Source of the DNA: Candidatus Bandiella numerosa
GTDB lineage: Bacteria > Pseudomonadota > Alphaproteobacteria > Rickettsiales > Midichloriaceae
Reading direction: 5' to 3'
Length of the DNA stretch: 64,000 nt
Assembly: GCF_029981845.1 (NCBI RefSeq)
Contig: NZ_CP104164.1
Location: 682,001-746,000, forward strand
Shown here: positions 47,606-56,756 of the stretch, in pieces
How positions within the stretch are numbered: the stretch's first letter is position 1
How the letters are laid out: each line of letters begins with the position of its first letter
The notes under the pieces: generated by a model
Told to the model about the DNA's origin: nothing
The model's input: only the letters and a program-made list of their open reading frames with translations
The model's database searches: none
Translations under genes and position numbers: made by a program

Positions 47606-47635
47606 ATTATACCAAAGTAACTGCACTTCAGTCAA
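47606..47635 (-). promoter_or_regulatory. Strong sigma70-like promoter for the 67-residue protein
   Basis: On the minus strand TTGACT (47630-47635) and TATAAT (47606-47611) with an 18 bp spacer, about 30 bp before the ATG. The -35 is part of the inverted repeat listed next. Confidence 0.55.
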
Positions 47636-47659
47636 TAATATTATTGACTTAGCACAGTT
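47619..47659. repeat. Large inverted repeat overlapping the -35
   Basis: Inner arms AGTCAATAAT/ATTATTGACT are perfect and adjacent (47630-47649), forming a 20 bp palindrome; outer arms AACTG (47619-47623) and CAGTT (47655-47659) add to it. It overlaps the -35 of the small gene, so it could be an operator, or at the RNA level a terminator for the MFS-hydrolase gene that ends at 47751. Confidence 0.6.
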
Positions 47660-47750
47660 ATTTATTCATTAAAAAACAAACAATTGTAACAAATAGCTAA
47701 TAACTAATAACTTTTAGCGTAATAAGATAATGGTAGGTGGTTTACGATAT

Positions 47751-49733
47751 TTAGTTTTCTTTATTATCTTTTAAAATCTTCTTATCTAGTTCATACATCT
47801 TATTTTCAAGATCCATCTTTTCTATGACTCCTAATTTATCTCCTATAATTGCAATCCATTTTATAAAGTGATTATTTGTCTCTTGTGCCATCTTCTTTTG
47901 TTTCTCTGGACTTAATCCTTTTATCGTTTCAAGATTGTGTTGTCTATCCATTAGCTTGATGAACATCGCCTCCTTATCTCCTAGCTTATTTAGTTTTTCT
48001 AAGGTTTGCTCAAGTGTTAACTTAATCCACACTCCATCTTCAAACCTATTATTGGTTAATCTATCTACTATTTCTGCTATCCTCTGGTTAAACTCTTTTT
48101 CTATAATCTCCATTGTGCATTCTGAATCTTCAATTGTATCATGGAGTAATGATGCTACTATCACATCTGTTTTGCAATAATATGTTGCCACCATTTCAGC
48201 CACTCTAAGAGGATGCCAATAAAATGGATGCTCCCCTGTTTTTCGTATCTGTCCAGAATGCCACTTTTTAGTAAAGGTGATTGCCTTTTCTATCACTTTT
48301 ATGTTCAACCTAACATCTTGCTCCTTACTTAATGTCTCCAGTTTATTCAGTAGATCTATGCTATATTCGCATTTACTGCTAAATTGTTCATATTCATCAT
48401 CAAGCTCATATTTAAAATCACCTTCCTCTAATGCAGTGTCATTAATTCTCGGTTCATCTGGATAGCTATCGTAAGCACCGCTTACTTTCTCTAGCTTCAT
48501 TAAATAACTCAATGCCCATATAAAGCCAATAATTGCTGGTGCGAATAGTACCCAAATTCCGTAATAGCCAAACCATGTAGTAAGTGGAATTAGCCCATAT
48601 GCTACAATTGCATACCCAATTGCACTCGATATTCCGTAAGTAGTTGCTACAGCCGTGAATCTTTTGGATATAGGGAAATGTTTCATCCACATCAACCAAT
48701 TTATAGCTACTATTTGTCCTATACCAGCCTGTAAAATAAATATCACATTTTCACCTCCTAGAGCATGAATGTGTTCTAAGCAATATGGAGTTAATAGTAA
48801 AGTGAATATTAAAATAAAACCTGCCGCTATGGTGGTATTAATTGGATGAATAGATCTGTATGAATAAGTTAAGAAACTTATGATGAATACATCTATAATA
48901 GAAAATTTAAAGTTATGATTTATTACCTGTTCAGCTGTCATTCCTAGACTATCCTTCATAAAGTCACCTAGGTATATATATGCTGTATAATATCCAAAGG
49001 GGAACGTTATCATTGCAAAGAACAGGCTTAAACAAAGCCGCACCTCTACTTTCTCATTTATTATATTACCATCATTTAGTTGCTTATCTAACTTCATCCT
49101 AACTTGATAATTTACAAACTCTGGTGTTTCTCTTAGTCTTCTTCTAGCCACCAAACCTATTATTGCAATCCCAGCCCCTATAAAAAAAGCATATCTCCAA
49201 CTGAAGTTTGAATTAAGTACAAGTGATGCCACTCCTAAAGCAAAAAAACCTCCCATTCTTATTTGTACGTCTATTAATCCATTTGCAATGTATTTATATG
49301 GTGATTTTAAAGTTTCTGCTAAATATACTCCTGCCCCTATTATCTCACCTAATGAAGAGAAGCCTTGCACCATCCTGCATAAAAGAATCGCAACTGTTGC
49401 CCATATTCCAATTTCTGCATAAGTTGGAAACATTGCCATAGTCAAGCAAGATCCTGCCATCAAAAATGTTGTGATTAATACTGTATGTTTCCTGCCTATG
49501 GCATCCCCAATTCTTCCTATAACATAACCTCCAATGGGTCTTAAAGCAAATGTCATACAAAAAGCAGTGACAGCAAGTAATTTAGCTATCATTGGGTCGG
49601 TTTTTGGAAAGAATAAGTCGTTTAGTATCGTTGATAAATGCACATATAGCATTAAATCAAAGTATTCTAATAATGTACCTATTGAAAGTAAAAAAACCGC
49701 CTCTTTTTGCGCTCTTGTAAGTTTTATAGCCAT
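47751..49733 (-). CDS. MHS-type MFS transporter fused to a (p)ppGpp-hydrolase (HD) domain
   Basis: 660 residues. Residues 1-410 are a ProP/KgtP-like major facilitator with 12 predicted spans (LLSIGTLLEYFDLMLY near 14-29; the loop GRIGDAIGRKH). After a hydrophilic linker, residues about 461-660 carry the HD metal-hydrolase fold of RelA/SpoT: QIRKTGEHPFYWHP (495-508), ASLLHDTIED (527-536) and KLMDRQHN (593-600), so the metal-binding H, HD and D are all kept. No (p)ppGpp synthetase or TGS/ACT domain is present. Expected activity is cleavage of (p)ppGpp tied to a membrane transporter; which substrate is moved is unknown. Similar ProP/SpoT gene pairs occur in Rickettsiales. Confidence 0.88.
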   Translation of the reverse strand: MAIKLTRAQKEAVFLLSIGTLLEYFDLMLYVHLSTILNDLFFPKTDPMIAKLLAVTAFCMTFALRPIGGYVIGRIGDAIGRKHTVLITTFLMAGSCLTMAMFPTYAEIGIWATVAILLCRMVQGFSSLGEIIGAGVYLAETLKSPYKYIANGLIDVQIRMGGFFALGVASLVLNSNFSWRYAFFIGAGIAIIGLVARRRLRETPEFVNYQVRMKLDKQLNDGNIINEKVEVRLCLSLFFAMITFPFGYYTAYIYLGDFMKDSLGMTAEQVINHNFKFSIIDVFIISFLTYSYRSIHPINTTIAAGFILIFTLLLTPYCLEHIHALGGENVIFILQAGIGQIVAINWLMWMKHFPISKRFTAVATTYGISSAIGYAIVAYGLIPLTTWFGYYGIWVLFAPAIIGFIWALSYLMKLEKVSGAYDSYPDEPRINDTALEEGDFKYELDDEYEQFSSKCEYSIDLLNKLETLSKEQDVRLNIKVIEKAITFTKKWHSGQIRKTGEHPFYWHPLRVAEMVATYYCKTDVIVASLLHDTIEDSECTMEIIEKEFNQRIAEIVDRLTNNRFEDGVWIKLTLEQTLEKLNKLGDKEAMFIKLMDRQHNLETIKGLSPEKQKKMAQETNNHFIKWIAIIGDKLGVIEKMDLENKMYELDKKILKDNKEN

Positions 49734-49883
49734 GATTGTATTTTCCCAATAACAAATTTATGGTTTCAAGGTTATTAGTTACTTTTTATTAATTCAAGCT
49801 TTTTCTACTTTAAATAAAATATTTAGTGTCAAAAAAATAACAATTTTTTAAAATTCGGTAAAATATACTATACATCATAACTA
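49734..49883. other. Spacer duplicated upstream of each MFS copy
   Basis: 150 bp. About the first 80 bp resemble the sequence upstream of the second MFS copy (51256-51330), so the repeat unit included the promoter region. No gene seen. Confidence 0.5.
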
Positions 49884-51255
49884 TCACTTGACCTCTTCTA
49901 TAGCCTGAGCATCATATTCCTTGTCTAGTTCATAATTAAAATTTCCTTCTTCTACGACAGTGTCTTTAGTCCTTGGTTCATCCGGATAACTATCGTAAGT
50001 ACCGCTTGCTTTCTCTAGCTTCATCAAATAATTCAATGCCCATATAAAGCCAATGATGATTGGTGCGTATAATACCCAGATTCCGTAATACCCAAACCAT
50101 CTAGTAAGTGGAATTAGCCCATATGCTACAACTGCATACCCAATTGCAGTTGAGATTCCAAAGATTGTTGCTGCTGCAGTGAATCTTTTAGATATAGGAA
50201 AATGTTTCATCCACATCAACAAATTTATAGATATTATTTGTCCTATACCAGCCTGTAAAATAAATATCATATTCTCACCTCCTAGAACATGAATGTTTTC
50301 TAAGCAATATGGAGTTAATAGTAAAGTGAATAATAAAATAAAACCTAATACTATGGTGATATTAATTGGATGAATGAACTTATATAAATAAGCAAAAAAA
50401 CTTACGATAAGCACATCTATAATAGAAAATTTAAAGTTATGATTTATTACCTGTTCAGCTGTCATTCCTAGACTATCTTTCATAAAGTCCCCTAAATAGA
50501 TATATGATGTATAATATCCAAAGGGGCATAGTATTACTGCAATCATCATGGTCATACAAAGTCGCGCCCCTACTTTCTCAATTATATTACCATCATTTAA
50601 TTGCTTATGTAGCTTTATCCTAGCCTTATAATTTACAAACTCTAAAGTCTCCCTAAGTCTTGTTCTTGCTACCAAACCTATTATTGCAATCCCAGCCCCT
50701 ATAAAAAAAGCATATCTCCAACTGAAGTTTGAATTAAGCACAAGTGATGCTATTCCTAATGCAAACATACCTCCTATTTTTGTTTGCACGTCTATTAATC
50801 CATTTGCAACGTATTTATATGGTGATTTTAAAGTTTCTGCTAAATACACTCCTGCCCCAACTATCTCACCTAAGGATGAAAATCCTTGCACCATCCTGCA
50901 TAAAAGAATTGCGACTGTTGCCCAAATTCCAACCTCTGCATATGTTGGAAATATTGCTATAGTTAAACAAGATCCTGCCATTAAAAATGTTGTGATCAGT
51001 ACTGTATGCTTCCTTCCAATTGTATCTCCAATTCTGCCTATAATATAGCCTCCTACTGGTCTAAGTACAAATGTCATGCAAAAAGCAGTGACAGCAAGTA
51101 ATTTAGCTATCATTGGGTCGGTTTTTGGAAAGAATAAGTCGTTTAGTATAGTTGATAAATGCACATATAGCGTTAAATCAAAGTATTCTAATAATGTACC
51201 CTATTGAAAGTAAAAAAACCGCTTCTTTTTGCGCTCTTGTGAGCTTTGTAGCCAT
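49884..51255 (-). pseudogene. Tandem copy of the MFS transporter, broken by one inserted base and lacking the HD domain
   Basis: The ATG at 51253-51255 starts MATKLTRAQKEAVFLLSIG, as in the neighbouring copy, then the frame is lost: the minus strand reads CAATAGGGTACATT where the intact copy reads CAATAGGTACATT (one extra base in CCC at 51199-51201 on the plus strand). The rest is open from a GTG at 51164 (426 codons) and close to the neighbour's MFS part. It ends 19 residues after the shared YPDEPR stretch, with no hydrolase domain. Restart at GTG would omit half of the first membrane span, so function is doubtful. The open remainder suggests a young lesion. Confidence 0.85.
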
Positions 51256-51365
51256 AATTATATTTCCCAATGACAAATTATATGATACTGAAGCTATTAG
51301 TTATTTTTTATTAATTCAAGTTTTTTTATATATTACGCAATTATGTAAATCACTAGATTATAAGG

Positions 51366-52118
51366 TTAGATACTTTTATAAAAATTATAGATTTTTTGAA
51401 TGTCAATCCACATCGTTTTTTTTTGCGAAGGTTGCCTTAGTAAATATGATGGATGAAATATAACAAATGTATCAATTGGGCTTTTTAAATAATCATTTTT
51501 GTATTTAAAAGTTTGATTTCTAAGTTGTCCCATTGGTGTTTTTACTCCAAGCAATGATTCTACTGCTGTACTACCAACCAATATAATGACTTTAGGATTT
51601 ATAAGAGCAACATGCTTTTCAACAAATGGTCTGCAAGTATCAATTTCAGATGTTGTTGGCCTTCTATTCGCTGGTGGACGCCAAAATATGGTATTGGTAA
51701 TATAACAACATGTTCTATCAATTTTAATTGCAGCAAGTATATTGTCCAATAATTTTCCACTTTGACCACAAAATGGTATACCATATTTATCTTCATTAGC
51801 TCCTGGAGCTTCACCAATTAGCATTATATCTGATTTGGGATTGCCATCAGCAAAAACTGTATTAGTGGCGTATTGTTTAATTTCTAAATAATCAAATTTC
51901 TCTACGACACTTTTTAGCTCTTCAATTGTATTGCATTTATCAGAAAGCTGTCTAGATGTGTCATTTAGCTTTGAATTTTTTAAATGTATATTTTTATTAA
52001 ATTCATTTTTAGTGATTTCTTGCTGAGTTATTGACCTATCTTGAGGGATTTCATTCATGAAATAATCTATGCCTAATTCTTGGTACCATTCTAATAAAAT
52101 TTTTTTGGGTGAATTCAT
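51366..52118 (-). CDS. Uracil-DNA glycosylase, family 4/5 type
   Basis: Removes uracil from DNA as the first step of base-excision repair. 250 residues. After a roughly 75-residue N-terminal extension, the core has the family motif GEAPGANEDKYGIPF near 99-113 (catalytic site), ITNTIFWRPPANR near 141-153, and the HPSYLLRQP signature near 222-230. The four iron-sulfur cysteines of family 4 are not obvious, so the exact subfamily is open. Same strand as the MFS genes but 111 bp away; divergent from rpmH. Confidence 0.85.
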   Translation of the reverse strand: MNSPKKILLEWYQELGIDYFMNEIPQDRSITQQEITKNEFNKNIHLKNSKLNDTSRQLSDKCNTIEELKSVVEKFDYLEIKQYATNTVFADGNPKSDIMLIGEAPGANEDKYGIPFCGQSGKLLDNILAAIKIDRTCCYITNTIFWRPPANRRPTTSEIDTCRPFVEKHVALINPKVIILVGSTAVESLLGVKTPMGQLRNQTFKYKNDYLKSPIDTFVIFHPSYLLRQPSQKKTMWIDIQKIYNFYKSI

Positions 52119-52138
52119 GCGTAATTTGCTTAGTGATA

Positions 52139-52167
52139 TTGACTTTACTTGATATCTGGGTTAATTA
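52139..52167 (+). promoter_or_regulatory. Possible rpmH promoter
   Basis: TTGACT (52139-52144), then after 17 bp TAATTA (52162-52167), 31 bp before rpmH. A weak -10; reported because rpmH-rnpA operons usually have their own promoter. Confidence 0.3.
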
Positions 52168-52197
52168 ATATTCTCAAATATATATTACTGGTAAAAA

Positions 52198-52338
52198 ATG
52201 TCTACAAAAAGAACTTATCAGCCTAGCAATATAAAATGCAAAAGAAGGCATGGTTTTAGAGCTAGAATGGCAACAGTGGGTGGTAGAAAGGTTATAAACA
52301 ATAGAAGAGCAAAAGGCAGAAAGGAGTTGTCTGCATAA
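52198..52338 (+). CDS. rpmH: 50S ribosomal protein L34
   Basis: 46 residues; the whole L34 signature is present: KRTYQPSNIKCKRRHGFRAR near 4-23, then GRKVINNRRAKGR near 28-40. First gene of the conserved rpmH-rnpA-yidD-yidC run; the next gene starts 31 bp later. No clear Shine-Dalgarno; GGTAAAAAATG precedes the ATG. Confidence 0.97.
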   Translation: MSTKRTYQPSNIKCKRRHGFRARMATVGGRKVINNRRAKGRKELSA

Positions 52339-52369
52339 TTGTATTATGTAATTTTTTTGGTTTAAGTTA

Positions 52370-52738
52370 TTGAAATTAAGGAAGAGCAAAATTACCAAAA
52401 ATTCGGCATATAAAGAGTTTTTTGTCAATTCAAACAAAATGGTTGGGAAGTATTTTGTAATACTCTATAAAGGTACCAAGGTTGAGGTTGATGAGCAAGT
52501 AAATTTCAAATATGGTATTACGGCTAGCAAGAAAATTGGAAATGCAGTAAAAAGAAATTGGTGCAAAAGGATGATAAGAATATTAGTAAAGCAAATTGAT
52601 TTAGTAGATTTAACAAAAGATTTATGCATCAATGTGATAGCAAGAAAATTTATGATTGCTGAAAAATTAACAATACTAAAAGATGATTTTGACTGCTCTA
52701 TAAAGAAGATAGTAGTGTATGAGAAAAAATCTAAATAA
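52370..52738 (+). CDS. rnpA: Ribonuclease P protein component
   Basis: Protein cofactor of RNase P, aiding 5' maturation of tRNAs. 122 residues: YGITASKKIGNAVKRNWCKRMIR near 47-69, which is the RNR-type basic motif of the family (usual form KxGxAVxRNxxKR). Begins at TTG; no better start is in frame. Overlaps yidD by 20 bp. The RNA component is not in the window. Confidence 0.94.
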   Translation: MKLRKSKITKNSAYKEFFVNSNKMVGKYFVILYKGTKVEVDEQVNFKYGITASKKIGNAVKRNWCKRMIRILVKQIDLVDLTKDLCINVIARKFMIAEKLTILKDDFDCSIKKIVVYEKKSK

Positions 52739-52979
52739 GATTATAAATGCGTTTTTTTTTGCATTGATAGCATTGTACCAAAATGTAATATCCCGGTTTA
52801 TAAGTCCCTCATGTAGATATTATCCTAGTTGCTCAAATTACGCGAAAGATGCCATAAGGCAATTTGGAGTAAAGGGGCTATTTTTAATCCTTAAAAGGCT
52901 TTTAAAATGCAATCCATGGTTTCAAGGGGGATATGACCCAGTACCTGACAAAATAATTAAAAAAGGAAAGTATGAATAA
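52719..52979 (+). CDS. yidD: Membrane protein insertion efficiency factor YidD
   Basis: 86 residues. Contains the family block SPSCRYYPSCSNYAKDAI near 29-46, with the three conserved cysteines, and the NPWFQGGYDPVP tail near 65-76. Works with YidC in inserting inner-membrane proteins. Overlaps rnpA by 20 bp and yidC by 8 bp, so this is a tight translational unit. ATG start. Confidence 0.96.
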   Translation: MRKNLNKIINAFFFALIALYQNVISRFISPSCRYYPSCSNYAKDAIRQFGVKGLFLILKRLLKCNPWFQGGYDPVPDKIIKKGKYE

Positions 52980-54624
52980 CAATGTAAGAACGGTTATAGC
53001 AGCAGTTTTATCAATGATAATTTTGATATTGTGGCAACATTATTTTTCTAAATCTACACCCACAAATAACAGTGAAAGCCAAATAAATAAAGAAAAAGCA
53101 ATAGATGAATTTAAATTCGATAATACGGAGAATTTGGAGAACAAAATTTTGGATAAGCCTCAAGGTGGAAAAGTTGAGTTTAGTAATAATATGATAAGTG
53201 GCTCCATAAATCTAGTTGGTGCTAGAATTGATGATTTGATTTTACTTGAATATAAACAAACAGAAAAGGAAAACAGTAAGAATGTAGTGTTGTTATCCCC
53301 AGCTGGAACAAAAGAGGTTTATTATACTGAATTTGGTTGGCTATCAAGTGATAGAAACATAGAATTACCAAATAATAAATCAATTTGGAATGCGGATAAA
53401 AAAAATCTTAACCCTAATGAAAAGGTGACTTTATCATGGAAAAATAATTCTGATGTACAATTTTTTATCAGCATTACCTTAGATGAGAATTACATGTTTA
53501 CAATAGAACAAAAAGTAATAGGTGTGAATAATGATTTTCTAAAACCATATGCTGCAATTAGTAGGGGGATATATGGTAATGGTAAAAGCGAGATGCTTAT
53601 ACATGAGGGAGGAATTGGGGTTTTTGATAATAAATTAAAAGAGGTAACTTTTGAAGATTTAGATCAAAAGAAATTGAATTTTTCTGACTCTGATAATGGT
53701 TGGTTTGGATTTTCAGATAAATATTGGTTAACCGCAATTATTCCTGAAAATTCATCTATTTCAGCAAAATTTTTGGGTTATAAAACCAATGAAGGAAATA
53801 GGTATCAAGCTGATGCAATTATAAATAGTAACAATCCTGATGGTAATTTCAACAGGTTACATTTTTTTGCTGGTGCTAAAAAGTTAAAGCTTTTGGATGA
53901 TTATGAGAAAAAATACAATATAAAGTTATTTGATAGAGCTGTAGATTTTGGTGTACTGTATTTTATAACAAAACCAATATTCATAGCATTAAACTTTTTT
54001 CACTCTTTGGTTGGAAATTTTGGTGTGGCAATTATATTGCTTACCATTTTTATAAAAATTCTGTTGTTTCCACTTGCATACAAGGGATTTAAGGGAATGA
54101 ATAAACTTAAAGAGCTTCAACCTGAAATGACTAAACTAAAAGAGCAGTGCGGTGGTGATAGTGTTAAGTTTCAAAAATCAATTATTGAGCTTTATAAAAA
54201 GGAAAAGGTAAATCCAATGTCGGGTTGTTTACCCATCTTATTGCAAATGCCTATATTTTTTGCCTTATATAAGGTGCTATATGTTACTTTAGAAATGAGA
54301 CATGCAAAATTTTATTTATGGATAAAAGACTTATCTGCTACTGATCCGACAAATATTTTTACTTTATTCAGCTTAATTCCTTGGGATCCACCAAGTTTTC
54401 TTCATGTTGGTATTTTACCTATAATAATGGCATTGACGTTATATTTTCAACAAATGCTAAATCCACAACCTACTGATCCTACGCAGGCAAAAGTCATGAA
54501 ATTTTTACCATTAATATTTTTATTCATGTTTGCATCATTTCCATCAGGTCTTGTATTATATTGGTCTTGTAGTAATATTCTTTCTATTACCCAACAAGTA
54601 TTAATTAAAAGAATAACGAAATAG
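52972..54624 (+). CDS. yidC: Membrane protein insertase YidC
   Basis: Inserts and folds inner-membrane proteins, alone or with Sec. 550 residues: N-terminal span (about 5-22), periplasmic beta domain (about 55-310), and the conserved core from about 330 with five spans, including GNFGVAIILLTIFIKILLF near 344-362, a QLE-like loop (PEMTKLKEQCGGDS) and the later PSGLVLYWSCSNILSI near 524-539. Intact. mnmA begins at the last base of its TAG stop. Confidence 0.97.
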   Translation: MNNNVRTVIAAVLSMIILILWQHYFSKSTPTNNSESQINKEKAIDEFKFDNTENLENKILDKPQGGKVEFSNNMISGSINLVGARIDDLILLEYKQTEKENSKNVVLLSPAGTKEVYYTEFGWLSSDRNIELPNNKSIWNADKKNLNPNEKVTLSWKNNSDVQFFISITLDENYMFTIEQKVIGVNNDFLKPYAAISRGIYGNGKSEMLIHEGGIGVFDNKLKEVTFEDLDQKKLNFSDSDNGWFGFSDKYWLTAIIPENSSISAKFLGYKTNEGNRYQADAIINSNNPDGNFNRLHFFAGAKKLKLLDDYEKKYNIKLFDRAVDFGVLYFITKPIFIALNFFHSLVGNFGVAIILLTIFIKILLFPLAYKGFKGMNKLKELQPEMTKLKEQCGGDSVKFQKSIIELYKKEKVNPMSGCLPILLQMPIFFALYKVLYVTLEMRHAKFYLWIKDLSATDPTNIFTLFSLIPWDPPSFLHVGILPIIMALTLYFQQMLNPQPTDPTQAKVMKFLPLIFLFMFASFPSGLVLYWSCSNILSITQQVLIKRITK

Positions 54625-55715
54625 TGCTGTTAAGAAAAAAAGATAAAATAGTTGTAGCGATGTCAGGTGGAGTTGATAGTTCAACTGTTGCAGCAATACT
54701 TAACGACCAAGGCTATGAAGTAATAGGAGTCACTTTGCAGTTGTATGACGTGGGTGAGATGGCCTTAAAAAAGGGTGCATGCTGTGCTGGACAGGATATA
54801 TATGATGCAAAAACGGTTGCAGATAAAATTGGTATTCCTCACTATGTACTCAACTATGAAAGTCTTTTTAGTGAAAAAGTAATAAAAGACTTTGCCGAGA
54901 GCTATATACAAGGTGAGACGCCAATACCATGTGTAAAATGCAATCAAAAAGTTAAGTTTCAGGATTTATATAAAATGGCTAAAGATTTGGGGGCAAAAGC
55001 ATTAGCCACTGGCCACTATGTTAGGAAAGTTAATGTTAGTAATGAAAATTGGCTTCTAAAAGGTATTGATTCAAACAAAGATCAAAGTTATTTCCTTTTT
55101 ACAACGACAAAGGAGCAACTAGATTTTTTAGAATTTCCACTTGGGGGATTTACTAAAGATGAGACAAGGATGCTTGCAAAAAAATATGAATTAAATACAT
55201 CAGATAAAGCTGAGAGTCAGGATATTTGTTTTGTTCCAAATGGAAATTATTCAGAGATAATTAAAAAATTAAAACCAGAATCCTATGCTAAAGGAGATAT
55301 TGTAAATTTGAACGGAAAAGTTTTAGGTGAACATGATGGCATAGTGAATTTCACTATAGGTCAGCGTAAAAGAATTGGTGTTTCAAATGATAAGCCGCTA
55401 TATGTGATAAAAATTGATCCAAAAAATAATAGGGTTATAGTTGGTGAAAAAGAGGATTTAAAGTCTATAAAATTAAAGATTAAAGAGCTTAATTGGTTAT
55501 CTAATAATGAGTATTTAAAAGATGATATTAAGTGCTCAGTTAGGTTAAGGTCAAATCATGAGGAAGTGGATGCAAATGTGAAATACTTAGGTGATGGATT
55601 TGCAGAGGTTGTGCTTGAATCATTTTATTATGGTATTACACCTGGTCAAGCATGTGTTATGTATGATGGTGATAGAGTGCTTGGTGGTGGATGGATTATT
55701 AGAGAAGATTATTAA
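54624..55715 (+). CDS. mnmA: tRNA-specific 2-thiouridylase MnmA
   Basis: Adds sulfur to U34 of Lys, Glu and Gln tRNAs. 363 residues: PP-loop AMSGGVDSST near 12-21, catalytic Cys pair in TPIPCVKCN near 95-103 and SQDICFVPNG near 194-203, and the ATGHYVR motif near 127-133. Starts with GTG, overlapping the yidC stop. lpxK starts 1 bp after its stop. Confidence 0.95.
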   Translation: MLLRKKDKIVVAMSGGVDSSTVAAILNDQGYEVIGVTLQLYDVGEMALKKGACCAGQDIYDAKTVADKIGIPHYVLNYESLFSEKVIKDFAESYIQGETPIPCVKCNQKVKFQDLYKMAKDLGAKALATGHYVRKVNVSNENWLLKGIDSNKDQSYFLFTTTKEQLDFLEFPLGGFTKDETRMLAKKYELNTSDKAESQDICFVPNGNYSEIIKKLKPESYAKGDIVNLNGKVLGEHDGIVNFTIGQRKRIGVSNDKPLYVIKIDPKNNRVIVGEKEDLKSIKLKIKELNWLSNNEYLKDDIKCSVRLRSNHEEVDANVKYLGDGFAEVVLESFYYGITPGQACVMYDGDRVLGGGWIIREDY

Positions 55716-55716
55716 T

Positions 55717-56715
55717 ATGAATTTCATAGATAAAATAGCGTGTTATATACAACATTCACTGTGGTCTAAAGTTACTTTGATAAATTATCTATTATTACCA
55801 TTATCAGCTATTTATAGCCTATTTAGAAATTTGAGATATTATTTTTTTCAAACTCCAATAAAATTTAAAAGTAAAATAGTTTGTGTAGGTAATTCAATAT
55901 CAGGAGGAGCTGGAAAAACACCTGTTGTAATAAGGTTGGTAGAGCTATTATCACAGGATAATAAATTAGATATTGCAGTTGTTACTAGAGGATATAAAGG
56001 AAATTTGAGTAAAAAAGTAGTAAAAGTTAATTTAAAAAAGCATTCATATAAAGAAGTTGGAGATGAAGCATTATTAATTGCAGAGTACACAACGGTTTTT
56101 ATTTCTAAAAATAGAAAGCTAGCCATAAGAATGGCTGAAAAAAACGGTGCTAAAATTATTATTTTAGATGATGGATTTCAAGATAATTCAATTCATAAGG
56201 ATTTTTCTATATTGGTAATTAGTACAAATATTTTTAAACCTCAAACAAATACTTTTTTAATTCCTGCTGGACCCATGAGAGAAAGTCTAAAAACTAGTAT
56301 AGGGAAAGCTGATATTATTATTACCTCAGATGAAAATCATAAATTAGCAAAACATAAACTGATAATAAGTAAGGAATTATTTCATCAACAACAAGTGATA
56401 AAAAATCAAGAGGAAATTCAAAATAAGGAATTTGTATTGTTATGTGGAATTGCACAGCCGGAAAGAGTTGAAAAAACTGCAAAAAATTTAAATGCAAAAA
56501 TAATTAAAAAATACTTTTTTCCTGATCATTATAATTTCTCACTTAATGAACTAGAAGAAATTTATGATGAAGCTAAAAAATTTAACTGTAAAGTTTTAAC
56601 AACAAAAAAGGATTTTGTTAGAATTAATTCAAAATTTCATTGCAATACAGTTGTCATTGACTATTCAATTGAGATTAATGATGAAGATAGATTGATAAAA
56701 AAATTATTAACCTAA
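55717..56715 (+). CDS. lpxK: Tetraacyldisaccharide 4'-kinase LpxK
   Basis: Phosphorylates the 4' position of the lipid A disaccharide, at the inner membrane. 332 residues from ATG 55717: N-terminal amphipathic/hydrophobic helix (about 22-38), Walker A GNSISGGAGKTP near 59-70, and LDDGFQDNSIHKD near 149-161 with the catalytic Asp. A longer open frame upstream overlaps mnmA and is not used. Its presence says lipid A is made, consistent with the phosphoethanolamine transferase. Confidence 0.94.
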   Translation: MNFIDKIACYIQHSLWSKVTLINYLLLPLSAIYSLFRNLRYYFFQTPIKFKSKIVCVGNSISGGAGKTPVVIRLVELLSQDNKLDIAVVTRGYKGNLSKKVVKVNLKKHSYKEVGDEALLIAEYTTVFISKNRKLAIRMAEKNGAKIIILDDGFQDNSIHKDFSILVISTNIFKPQTNTFLIPAGPMRESLKTSIGKADIIITSDENHKLAKHKLIISKELFHQQQVIKNQEEIQNKEFVLLCGIAQPERVEKTAKNLNAKIIKKYFFPDHYNFSLNELEEIYDEAKKFNCKVLTTKKDFVRINSKFHCNTVVIDYSIEINDEDRLIKKLLT

Positions 56716-56756
56716 TTTAATTTTATATGCTAAATTTAAATAAAATTTTTTAATGT

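Noticed and set aside
55591..55716. Longer start for lpxK inside mnmA
   Set aside because: The extra 42 residues overlap mnmA out of frame and do not resemble LpxK; ATG 55717 fits the family.
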